The translations under genes were made by a program, and so were the position numbers. Below the pieces are notes generated by a model. It saw only the letters and a list, made by a program, of their open reading frames with translations. It had not been told where the DNA came from and did not search any database. A DNA stretch of 37,426 nucleotides from JACTMZ01 sp044359955 (GTDB lineage: Bacteria > Verrucomicrobiota > Verrucomicrobiia > Chthoniobacterales > JACTMZ01): NCBI GenBank assembly GCA_044359955.1, contig JBIKLF010000021.1:1-37426 (forward strand), read 5' to 3'. Shown here piece after piece: positions 22,427 to 30,900 of the stretch; position 1 is the stretch's first letter, and each line of letters begins with the position of its first letter.

Positions 22427-25400
22427 CCGAGCCGGGCTTGAGCAAGGTGGAGAAGGTATCCGACGGCTTGGCCGGACGGATTGCGCGGATGTTTGTCGAC
22501 AGCAAGTTGACGCCTCTGCTCATCGTGTCGTCCGTCTTGCTCGGTTTGGCGTCGGTCATTTTGCTCCCGCGGGAGGAAGAACCGCAGATCAAGGTGCCGA
22601 TGATCGACGTGATGGTGTCGATGCCGGGGGCCAGCGCGCGCGAGGTGGCGGAGCGGGTGACGCGGCCGATGGAGCAGTTGCTCTGGGAAATCCCCGGGGT
22701 CGAATACGTCTACTCCACGTCGCGCCCGGCCGAGAGCCTGGTCATCGTGCGTTTCAAAGTCGGCTCCGATCTGGAGACGAGTCTGGTCAAACTCAACCAG
22801 AAGCTGCAGACGAATTTCGACCGCATCCCGCACGGGGTGACGGCGCCGCTGATCAAGCCGCGGACCATCGATGATGTGCCCATTCTGGCCCTGACTTTGC
22901 ATAGTGCCGTGCAGGATCCGATGGAATTGCGGCGGCTGGCGGCGGAGTTGCAGGATGCGGTGAAGCAGATTCCCTTGGTGGCGGAGACGCGTGTGATCGG
23001 CGGGTTGCGTCGGCAGATCCGTGTGCTCCTCGATCCGGTGCGCCTGGCTTCCCGCGGGGTGACGCCCGCGGGCATCGTGCCGATGCTGCAGCAAAGCAAC
23101 CGGCAGACGCGGGCGGGGGCGATCACCTCGGAAAACCGCACGATTCTCATCGAGTCGGGCGGATTCATCACCAGCGCGGCTGAGGCCGGGCAGGTGGTGG
23201 TGGGGGTTTACGAGGGACGGCCGGTTTATTTGCGCGATGTGGCGGAGATTGTCGACGGACCCGAGGAACCGCGGTCCTACGTGTTTCAAGCCGAGCGGGG
23301 GCAGGGGATCGAGCCGGCGGTCACCTTGAGCGTGGCCAAGCAGCCCGGGGCCAATGCGGTGGACGTGGTGCATGCCGTGATGCGCAAGGTGGATGAGGTG
23401 CGCGGTCGTATTCTTCCCGGCGATGTGCGGGTCACCGTGACGCGTGACTACGGCGAGACGGCCTCGGAAAAATCCAACGAGCTGCTTTTCCACATGGCCA
23501 TCGCGGTGGTCAGCGTGTCGTTGCTCGTCATGTTCGTGCTCGGCTGGCGCGAATCGATTGTCGTGGCCATAGCCATACCGTCCACGCTGGCGCTGACCCT
23601 GCTGGTTTTTTACCTCTACGGATACACGCTGAATCGCATCACGCTCTTCGCGCTGATTTTTTCCATCGGCATTCTCGTCGATGACGCGATTGTGGTGGTG
23701 GAAAATGTGGTGCGTCACTACCGGATGCCGGGCAATCGGCAGCGCAACCTGAGCGAGGTCGCCATCGAGGCGGTGGCGGAGGTGGGGAATCCGACCATTC
23801 TGGCCACGCTGGCAGTCATCGCGGCCATTTTGCCGATGGCGTTTGTCAGCGGATTGATGGGGCCCTACATGCGACCCATCCCGATCGGCGCGAGCGCGGC
23901 CATGTTCTGGTCGCTGCTCATCGCATTCGTGGTCACGCCGTGGGCGGCGCGGCGCATGCTGGCCGGGGAGGTGAAGCGTCACCACGGCGAGGGTGAAAAG
24001 GAGAGCAGATTCACCCTGCTCTACCGTCAGTGGATGGGCCACCTCATCCACGACCCGAAATGGCGCTGGGCTTTCCTGGCGGGCATCGTTGTTTTGCTAC
24101 TCGGGTCCTTCGCGCTGGTTCCGCTTGGTTTCGTGAAGGTGAAAATGCTGCCCTTCGACAACAAGAGCGAGTTCCAGGTCATCCTCAACATGCCGGAGGA
24201 CAGCTCGCTGGAGCAGACGGCGGCGGTGGCGCGGGAGATGGCGGACTCTTTGTTGCCGGAGGCGGAAGTGCGCGATGTGCAGATTTACGCGGGCACGGCG
24301 TCGCCCTTCAATTTCAACGGCTTGGTGCGGCACTACTTTCTGCGCGCGGGGCCGTCGGTGGCCGATCTTCAGGTCAATCTGCTCTCCCGCCATGAACGCC
24401 AGGAGCAAAGCCACGACATTGCCAAGCGAGTGCGCCCGCGTTTGGCGGAAATCGCCAAGCGGCACCAAGCAAGGATTGCCGTGGCCGAGGTGCCGCCGGG
24501 TCCGCCGGTGCTGCAGACCATCGTGGCCGAGATATATGGTCCGGATGATGCTTCGCGACTCAAGCTGGCGACCGAGGTGAAGAAAATTTTCGAGGAGACG
24601 GCGGGGGTGGTCGATGTCGACTGGTATGTGGAGTCGGATCAGCCGAAAGCGCGCTTTGTGGTCGACAAGGAGAAGGCGGCCCTCAACGGGATCAGTGCGG
24701 ACACCATTGCGCGCACGCTGGCTATCGCCACCCGCGGTCAGTCGATCGATCTGATCCACCAACCGCGGGAAAAAGAGGACGTGAATATTTTTCTCGAATT
24801 GCCCAACCGCGAGAAGTCGTCGCCGGAGCAGTTGCTCTCGTTGCGCGTGCGTTCGGGCGACGCCAATGCCTTGCCGGAACCGGGATCCGGCGGGACAGCG
24901 CCGCTTGTGCCCTTGCGTGAGCTGGTGCGGGTCGACCGGACGACCGAGGACAAAAGTATTTACCACAAGAACCTCATGCCGGCGGTCTATGTGATGGCCG
25001 ATGTGGCGGGTGAGGTGGAGAGTCCGGTCTACGCGATCCTTGAAATGAATGATCGTCTGGCCGGGTTGAATGCCTCCGACTTCGGCGGCGCGGCGGGTGG
25101 GGTGGAGATTTACAATGCCACGATGCCCTTCACGGACTTTCAACCTGCGATCAAGTGGGATGGCGAGTGGCATATCACGATCGAAGTGTTCCGTGACTTG
25201 ACCTTGGCCTTTGCTGCGGTGCTGGTGCTGATTTACCTGCTGATGGTCGGCTGGTTCGGTTCGTTCATCACGCCGTTGGTCGTGATGGCGGCGATTCCGT
25301 TCTCGCTCGTCGGCATTCTGCCGGCCCATGGACTGATGGACGCATTTTTCAGCGCACCTTCGATGATCGGGTTCATGGCCGGGGCCGGCATCGTGGTGCG

Positions 25401-25746
25401 GAACTCGATCATCCTGGTTGATTTCATCCAATTGCGCCGTGCGCAAGGCATGCCGCTCGACCAGGCGGTGATCGATGCGGGCGCGGTGCGGTTCCGTCCG
25501 ATGCTACTGACCGCCATGGCGGTGGTGGTGGGTGCAGGAGTGATTTTGTTCGACCCGATTTTCCAAGGTCTGGCTATCTCCCTGATGGCTGGTGAGGTCG
25601 CTTCGCTGTTTTTGAGCCGTATGGCGGTGCCGGTGTTGTTCTACCTGACCCATCGGGGGGAAGTGTCCGGGCCATCGGCGCCGGACGTGTTGTTTGCTCG
25701 TGACGGGCGGGACGCCGGAGAGACGACCGGGCCCCCTGAGCCGTGA
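22423..25746 (+). CDS. RND family efflux permease
   Basis: A 1107-residue AcrB-type proton-driven pump with twelve membrane helices and two large periplasmic loops. Helix 4 holds the proton-relay pair G-I-L-V-D-D-A-I-V-V-V-E-N. The first periplasmic loop begins with E-E-E-P-Q-I-K-V-P and A-S-A-R-E-V-A-E-R-V-T, as in RND proteins. A conserved G-A-G-I-V-V-R-N-S-I-I-L-V-D lies near residue 985 in helix 10. It is translationally coupled to the adaptor. Substrate is unknown; linkage to an ArsR regulator suggests a metal, sulfur or thiol compound. The last 15 or so residues (A-R-D-G-R-D-A-G-E-T-T-G-P-P-E-P) are encoded by dispersed-repeat sequence, so the end of the gene looks replaced. Confidence 0.95.
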   Translation: MTEPGLSKVEKVSDGLAGRIARMFVDSKLTPLLIVSSVLLGLASVILLPREEEPQIKVPMIDVMVSMPGASAREVAERVTRPMEQLLWEIPGVEYVYSTSRPAESLVIVRFKVGSDLETSLVKLNQKLQTNFDRIPHGVTAPLIKPRTIDDVPILALTLHSAVQDPMELRRLAAELQDAVKQIPLVAETRVIGGLRRQIRVLLDPVRLASRGVTPAGIVPMLQQSNRQTRAGAITSENRTILIESGGFITSAAEAGQVVVGVYEGRPVYLRDVAEIVDGPEEPRSYVFQAERGQGIEPAVTLSVAKQPGANAVDVVHAVMRKVDEVRGRILPGDVRVTVTRDYGETASEKSNELLFHMAIAVVSVSLLVMFVLGWRESIVVAIAIPSTLALTLLVFYLYGYTLNRITLFALIFSIGILVDDAIVVVENVVRHYRMPGNRQRNLSEVAIEAVAEVGNPTILATLAVIAAILPMAFVSGLMGPYMRPIPIGASAAMFWSLLIAFVVTPWAARRMLAGEVKRHHGEGEKESRFTLLYRQWMGHLIHDPKWRWAFLAGIVVLLLGSFALVPLGFVKVKMLPFDNKSEFQVILNMPEDSSLEQTAAVAREMADSLLPEAEVRDVQIYAGTASPFNFNGLVRHYFLRAGPSVADLQVNLLSRHERQEQSHDIAKRVRPRLAEIAKRHQARIAVAEVPPGPPVLQTIVAEIYGPDDASRLKLATEVKKIFEETAGVVDVDWYVESDQPKARFVVDKEKAALNGISADTIARTLAIATRGQSIDLIHQPREKEDVNIFLELPNREKSSPEQLLSLRVRSGDANALPEPGSGGTAPLVPLRELVRVDRTTEDKSIYHKNLMPAVYVMADVAGEVESPVYAILEMNDRLAGLNASDFGGAAGGVEIYNATMPFTDFQPAIKWDGEWHITIEVFRDLTLAFAAVLVLIYLLMVGWFGSFITPLVVMAAIPFSLVGILPAHGLMDAFFSAPSMIGFMAGAGIVVRNSIILVDFIQLRRAQGMPLDQAVIDAGAVRFRPMLLTAMAVVVGAGVILFDPIFQGLAISLMAGEVASLFLSRMAVPVLFYLTHRGEVSGPSAPDVLFARDGRDAGETTGPPEP

Positions 25747-25748
25747 CG
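25697..25748. repeat. CGTGACGGGCG repeat forming the 3' end of the RND pump gene
   Basis: CTCGTGACGGGCGGGACGCC at 25697-25716 matches GTCGTGACGGGCGAGACGCC at 18019-18038 closely. The segment also contains ACCGGGCCCCCTGAGCCGTG. It encodes the pump's final residues and TGA stop. Confidence 0.7.
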
Positions 25749-25762
25749 ATGCCGTTGAAGGC

Positions 25763-25832
25763 AAAAAGTAGAAGCGGCGTCCCCGCCGCTTAACCTTGGA
25801 CGACAAGCGGCGGGGCTGCCGCTTCTACTTTT
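25763..25832. repeat. GTAGAAGCGGC palindrome, copy 2
   Basis: A near-perfect inverted repeat: AAAAGTAGAAGCGGCGTCCC on the left and CTGCCGCTTCTACTTTT on the right around a 13-base loop. Two positions mismatch relative to the copy at 27221-27287. Located just after the RND pump stop, where it may also end transcription. Confidence 0.9.
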
Positions 25833-25861
25833 GCAAACCGGACTGGTCCGCTGCGGCTCGT

Positions 25862-25910
25862 GGGGACGCTCGCCCTCCAGTGCGTCAGTTGGTGGAGGGC
25901 GGCCGTCCCC
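25862..25910. repeat. GGGGACGCTCGCCCTCCA palindrome
   Basis: Arms GGGGACGCTCGCCCTCCA (25862-25879) and TGGAGGGCGGCCGTCCCC (25893-25910) pair with two mismatches. It lies between copy 2 of the GTAGAAGCGGC palindrome and the antitoxin remnant. Confidence 0.75.
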
Positions 25911-25987
25911 GGCCACCGCTCGTGGGACTGCTCTACACTGCCGAGCTGGTGGGGGTTCAAAGAACCATCAAACAAACAAGGTGGGCG

Positions 25988-26164
25988 TCATCGTGCGCCG
26001 ATCAGTTTGTCGCGCCCTGCTTCGGTTTTGCGCAGAGATTCCAAAGAAGGAAAATCAGCGAAGGAACTCGGGTGGCGGACCAAGGCGGCCCTGCGGCGGC
26101 GGCTGAAGTCGGTAAGCGTCTTGAGAACAGCGGCGCGTTTGGTCTTGGCTCCGGTAAAGCGCAT
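25988..26164 (-). pseudogene. VapB-type antitoxin remnant without its toxin
   Basis: An uninterrupted 58-residue frame beginning M-R-F-T-G-A-K-T-K-R-A-A-V and continuing D-F-S-R-R-R-R-A-A-L-V. This matches the middle of VapB/DUF2191-type antitoxins (A-x-x-L-T-G-x-K-T-K then F-x-R-R-x-R). The usual N-terminal ribbon (R-T-T-V-T-L-D-D) is missing: four residues upstream the frame meets the stop codon of the transporter gene. At its 3' end the TGA overlaps an ATG (ATGA), as for a coupled toxin, but that frame reads only M-T-P-T-L-F-V before a stop. Both genes of the module therefore look broken. Confidence 0.55.
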
Positions 26165-26182
26165 GGCATCCCTGAACTCAGG

Positions 26183-27163
26183 TCAAGACCCCCACATCCA
26201 CCGGATAGCCGCCCAATAAAGAGGGATGCCGATGGTGATGTTGAAGGGGAAGGTTATGCCGAGGGAGAGGAGTTCGACCAGGCCGGGGTTCGACTCTGGA
26301 ATGGCGTGGCGCATGGCGGCCGGGGCGACGATGTAGCTGGCGCTGGCGCAGAGGATGACAAAGAGCAGGGCGTCGCCGGGGGCCATGCCGATGGCCCGGG
26401 CCACGAGAAGTCCGAGGGCGCCGGTGACCAGCGGGGCCACCAGACCGAAGATGACCAGCGGGGCGCCGGTTTTTTTGAAGAGACCGACGAGGCGCCCGGC
26501 GTGCATGCCGGTGTCGAGGAGGAAGAAGATGACCATGCCTTTGAAGAGGCCGGACATGAAGGGTTCGAGCGATTTGCCGTGGGCCGGGCCGGTCACCCAG
26601 CCGATGAGGAGGCTGCCGAGGAGGAGGAAGACGGACGCATTGAGGAACGATTCGCGGAGGAGCGAGGACGCCGTAGTTTTCGGTGCGGCCAAGACGCGCC
26701 GCGGGGCGCACATGCGCACGAGAAAGATGCCGGCGATGATGGCGGGTGATTCCATGAGCGACATGATGGCCACCATATAGCCGCCGTAGGACTCGTTGTT
26801 GCGGGCGAGGAACTCGGTGCCGACGATGAAGGTGACAATGCTGATCGACCCGTAGGTCGCGGCCATCGCGGCAGCATCGTAAACGGAGAGAAATTTCCGC
26901 AGGACAAAAAAGACAATGACGGGCACCAGCAAGGCCATGAACATGGCGGCGGCGATGTAGAGCAGGACGGTCGGGGTGAGTCCGGACGCGGCCAGCTTGG
27001 TGCCGCCGGTGTAGCCGATGGCGATGATGAGATAGAGGGAGAAAAGTTTCGGCAGCGGCGCGGGGATCTCGAGGTCCGTCTTGAGCAATACGGCGGCGAA
27101 CCCCAACGCGAAGAACAGTGCGGCGGGATTGAGAACATTGGTGATGGCAAGGTTCCAGTCCAT
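26183..27163 (-). CDS. sbtA: SbtA-type sodium-dependent bicarbonate transporter
   Basis: A 326-residue membrane protein of the SbtA/SBT (formerly DUF897) family with about ten helices arranged as two inverted halves. Recognisable segments are A-A-A-M-A-A-T-Y-G-S-I-S-I-V-T-F, M-E-S-P-A-I-I-A-G and the second-half L-F-K-G-M-V-I-F-F-L-L-D-T-G-M-H-A-G. Cyanobacterial SbtA imports HCO3- with Na+; the family outside cyanobacteria is presumed to do the same. An ATG at 27163 is favoured over a GTG at 27184. No SbtB PII-like partner is present. It is divergent from a carbonic anhydrase gene and close to pyruvate carboxylase, which supports a role in bicarbonate supply. Confidence 0.88.
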   Translation of the reverse strand: MDWNLAITNVLNPAALFFALGFAAVLLKTDLEIPAPLPKLFSLYLIIAIGYTGGTKLAASGLTPTVLLYIAAAMFMALLVPVIVFFVLRKFLSVYDAAAMAATYGSISIVTFIVGTEFLARNNESYGGYMVAIMSLMESPAIIAGIFLVRMCAPRRVLAAPKTTASSLLRESFLNASVFLLLGSLLIGWVTGPAHGKSLEPFMSGLFKGMVIFFLLDTGMHAGRLVGLFKKTGAPLVIFGLVAPLVTGALGLLVARAIGMAPGDALLFVILCASASYIVAPAAMRHAIPESNPGLVELLSLGITFPFNITIGIPLYWAAIRWMWGS

Positions 27164-27220
27164 GAACGTAAGCGCGGATTGCACAGGGATTCCGCGGCCG
27201 GGTCAATGCGCGGATGGGAT

Positions 27221-27287
27221 AAAGTAGAAGCGGCGTCCCCGCCGCTTGTTGACAGGGGTTAAGCGGCGGGGACGCCGCTTCTACTTT
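27221..27287. repeat. GTAGAAGCGGC palindrome, copy 3, perfect
   Basis: Two 27-base arms (27221-27247 and 27261-27287) are exact reverse complements around a 13-base loop. It sits in the divergent promoter region between the bicarbonate transporter and carbonic anhydrase genes, leaving only about 57 bases on one side and 31 on the other. Confidence 0.95.
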
Positions 27288-27318
27288 TGCTTTCTCCGGT
27301 GCGGGTCTGGCGTATAGC

Positions 27319-27918
27319 ATGAAACTCGCTATGAGCAAATCCCCCGTGGTCCAGAGCGTCGAGAAAGCCAATGCCGAATACGTCGCCCATTTCGGCGAGA
27401 AGGGAAAACTTCCGCTGCCCCCGGCCAGGCGTTTTGCCGTTCTGACCTGCATGGACGCACGGGTCGATCCCGCCCAGCTCGCGGGCTTGTCCGAGGGAGA
27501 TGCCCACGTCATCCGCAATGCCGGCGGCCGGGCGAGTGACGATGCCATCCGCTCGCTGGTTATTTCCTACAAATTGCTCGGGACCAAAGAATTTTTTGTC
27601 ATCCACCACACCGATTGCGGCATGGTGTTGTTTGACCGCGAGATTATGTCCGGCCTCCTCGCAAAGAGCCTCGAGCAGGCGGTGATCGACGAAAACGGCT
27701 GGCGCGATGTGGGTCAGGGGCCGGGTTCGCCGGAGGGCGCGAAGATCGATTGGTTGACCTTCACTGACGACCGTCAGGCGGTGATCGATGACGTGAAGAA
27801 AGTGCGCAACCATCCGCTCGTGCCGAAGTCGATCCCGGTTTACGGGTATCTTTACGATGTGCGGACGGGGAAGCTTGAGGAGATCGCGGAAGCGACGGAG
27901 ATCGGGGAGGCGGCTTGA
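27319..27918 (+). CDS. Beta-class carbonic anhydrase
   Basis: A 199-residue zinc enzyme interconverting CO2 and bicarbonate. The zinc motif C-M-D-A-R (C-x-D-x-R) lies near residue 44 and H-H-T-D-C (H-x-x-C) near 97, with I-R-N-A-G-G-R between. Length and order match the shorter beta (plant-type clade) enzymes. The start is the ATG at 27319, with 27331 possible. Its neighbours, an SbtA-like transporter (divergent) and pyruvate carboxylase (convergent), both handle bicarbonate. No signal peptide, so cytoplasmic. The A of its TGA stop is the first base of an AGGTAGGG palindromic element. Confidence 0.94.
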   Translation: MKLAMSKSPVVQSVEKANAEYVAHFGEKGKLPLPPARRFAVLTCMDARVDPAQLAGLSEGDAHVIRNAGGRASDDAIRSLVISYKLLGTKEFFVIHHTDCGMVLFDREIMSGLLAKSLEQAVIDENGWRDVGQGPGSPEGAKIDWLTFTDDRQAVIDDVKKVRNHPLVPKSIPVYGYLYDVRTGKLEEIAEATEIGEAA

Positions 27919-27986
27919 GGTAGGGGCCGGCGGCTCGCGGGCCCGATTCCAGGTTGAACGGACGAGCGGGCCGCTCGTCCCTACCT
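27918..27986. repeat. AGGTAGGG/CCCTACCT double-hairpin element, copy 2
   Basis: AGGTAGGG (27918-27925) and CCCTACCT (27979-27986) enclose an imperfect GGGCC...GGGCCC hairpin and the exact GGACGAGCGG/CCGCTCGTCC hairpin also seen at 16344-16411. Again it lies between two convergent genes. Here it touches the carbonic anhydrase stop, but the pyc stop lies eight bases outside it. Confidence 0.9.
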
Positions 27987-27993
27987 TGCGTGG

Positions 27994-30900
27994 TCACTCC
28001 CGCATCTTGACCAGCAGATCCCCGGCGTCGACGGCATCGCCGCTGGCCACCAGAAGCTCGTCGATCGCGCCGTCGCACGGCGCATAGATTGTGGTCTGCA
28101 TCTTCATCGCTTCCATGGTGAGGATTTTGTCGCCTTTGGCCAACTTGGCTCCCGTGCCGTGGTCGAGATTGGTGATCATGCCCGGGATGGGTGCGCCGAT
28201 TTCGAGCGGCTTGGCGGCGTCGGCCTTGCGGCGGGCTTTCTTGGTGGTTTGCAGCGATTTGTCGGTGATGGTGACTTCGCGCGGCATGCCGTTCAGTTCG
28301 AAAAAGACGATGCGGTGGCCGTCTTTGTCGACCGGGCCGAGGTTGACCAGCTTGATGAAAAGGGTTTTCCCCTGCTCGATTTCCACGGCGATTTCCTCGC
28401 CGGGTTTGAGTCCGTAGAAAAATGCCGGGGTGGGCAGGACGCTGACATCCCCGTATTCGCGCACGAATTTGTTGAAGGTGGCAAAGACGTCCGGATACAT
28501 GAGGTGGCTGTAGAGTTCATCCTCGTCGGGGGCGTGCTTGAGTTTGCCGGCCAGCTCCTTGCGCACCGTCTCGAGGCTGACCTTCGCGGCGCGGGCCGGT
28601 TTGGCTTTGGCCTTGCCGAGCACGGCTTTGACCACGTCCTGCGGCCATCCGCCGATGGGTTCGCCCAGTCCGCCGGCCAGCATGTCTTTGACGGATTCGG
28701 GGAAGGGTGTGCCGGGCGGGAGGTTGGGGACGTCGGCCGGCTTGATGCCGCGGGTGAAAAGAAAGAGGGCCATGTCGCCGACGACTTTGCTCGAGGGCGT
28801 GACCTTGACGATGTCACCGAAGAGCTGGTTGACCTCGGCGTAGCAGCGGGCAATTTCCGGCCAGCGGTGGGCGAGGCCCATCGAGGCGGCCTGCTCTTTG
28901 AGGTTGGTGAACTGTCCGCCGGGCATTTCGTGCAGATAGACCTCGGCGCTGCCGGTGCGTGGGGCGGTATCGAAGGGCGCGTAGAACGTGCGGACCCGCT
29001 CCCAGTAGTCGGCGAATTCGTTGAGCGCGTCGAGGTCGAGACCGCTGTCGTGCGGCGTGTGCAGCAGGGCGGCGACGAGGCTGTTCAGATTCGGTTGCGA
29101 GGTCGATCCGGACATCGCGCTGATCGCGGAGTCGACGATATCCGCCCCCGATTCGATGGCGGCCAGCACGGACGCAGCATTGACGCCGCTCGTGTCGTGG
29201 GTGTGGAAATGGAGGGGCAGGTCGGTCTCGGCGCGGAGAGCTTTGAGCAGGGCGCGGGCCGCGAACGGACGGCAGAGGCCGGCCATGTCCTTGATGGCGA
29301 TAAAATGCGCGCCCATCTTTTCCAGTTCCTTGGCCAGCTTCACGTAATACTTGAGCGAATACTTGGTGCGGCGGGGATCGAGGATGTCGCCGGTGTAGCA
29401 GATGGTGCCTTCGCACACGGCGTTCGTCTGGCGGACGGCTTCCATGGCCGCGCGCATGTTCGAGAGGTCGTTGAGCGAATCGAAGACGCGGAAAATATCC
29501 ATGCCGCTTTCCGCCGCGTGGCGGACAAAACCGGCCACCACGTTCGGCGGGTAATTCGAGTAGCCGACCGCATTGGAACCGCGGAAGAGCATCTGGAAAC
29601 AAATGTTGGGCACTTTTTCGCGCAGGGCGCGGAGGCGTTCCCACGGGTCTTCGTGGAGGAAGCGCATGGCGGCGTCGAAGGTGGCGCCGCCCCACATTTC
29701 GAGGCTGAAAAGTTGCGGGGTGCGGCGCGCCACGGCGTCGGCCACGAGAAGCATGTCATAAGTGCGCACACGCGTGGCGAGAAGAGATTGATGGGCGTCG
29801 CGGAAGGTGGTGTCGGTGAAGAGGGCGCGCTTCTGCTTGCGTGTCCACTCGGCGAATTTCTCGGGTCCGAGCTTGAGCAATTGCTGGCGGCTGCCGGACG
29901 GCGGGTCCACGCGCAGGTCGACGCCGGGAAGCGGCGCGGGGGCGAGGCGGCTGGGCGGGAGATATCCTTTGGCCTCGGCGTTTCCGTTGATCGAGACATC
30001 GGCGAGGAATTGCATGAGCTTCGACGCGCGGTCCCGGCGTGGTTTGAATTCGAAGAGCGCCGGGGTTTTGTCGATGAAGGTGGTGGTGGCATCGCCCGAG
30101 CGGAAAACGGGGTTGGTCACCACGTTCTCGAGGAAAGGCATGTTGGTCTTCACGCCGCGGATGCGGAATTCGCGCAGGGCGCGGTGCATGCGGTCGAGGG
30201 CGACGGGGAAGGTCTGGCCGGAGGTGGTGATCTTGACCAGCAACGAGTCGTAGAACGGCGTGATCGTGCTGCCCGTCGTGCCCATGCCCGAGTCGAGGCG
30301 CACGCCGAAACCGGCGGCACTGCGGTAGGTGACGATCTTCCCGTAGTTCGGGGTGAAACCATTGGCCGGGTCCTCCGTGGTCACGCGGCATTGCACGGCA
30401 AAGCCATTGCGCGGGATGGCCTCCTGCGCGGGTAGGGCCAGTTCGGGTCCGTGCAAACGAGCGCCCGCGGCGACGAGGATCTGCGAGCGCACGAGATCGA
30501 TTCCGGTGATTTGTTCGGTCACGGTGTGCTCGACCTGGATGCGCGGGTTCATCTCGATGAAGAACCACTCGTGGCGGTCGTAGTCGTAGAGGAACTCGAC
30601 GGTGCCTGCGTTGTTGTAACCGATGCCGCGGGCGATTTTGACCGCCGCGTCGCAGAGGTCGGCGCGGACTTGGTCCGGCAGATTGATCGACGGGGCGACC
30701 TCGACAACTTTCTGGTGGCGCCGCTGCACCGAGCAGTCGCGCTCGTGCAGGTGAAGCACGCCGCCGTGCGCATCACCGAGGATTTGCACTTCGATGTGCT
30801 TGGCGCGGGGGATGTATTTCTCGAGAAAGACCGCCGGATTGCCGAAGGCGCGTCCGGCCTCGTTGCGGGCCTCGTCGAGGAGCGCCGCGAGATCGCTTTC

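Noticed and set aside
25796..26749. A 317-codon plus-strand frame after the RND pump
   Set aside because: It begins in a palindromic repeat, runs antisense through the bicarbonate transporter and is rich in Glu/Gly/Asp without any domain.
28159..30435. A 758-codon plus-strand open frame opposite pyruvate carboxylase
   Set aside because: Antisense shadow of pyc, with the same unnatural composition; pyc is complete and conserved.
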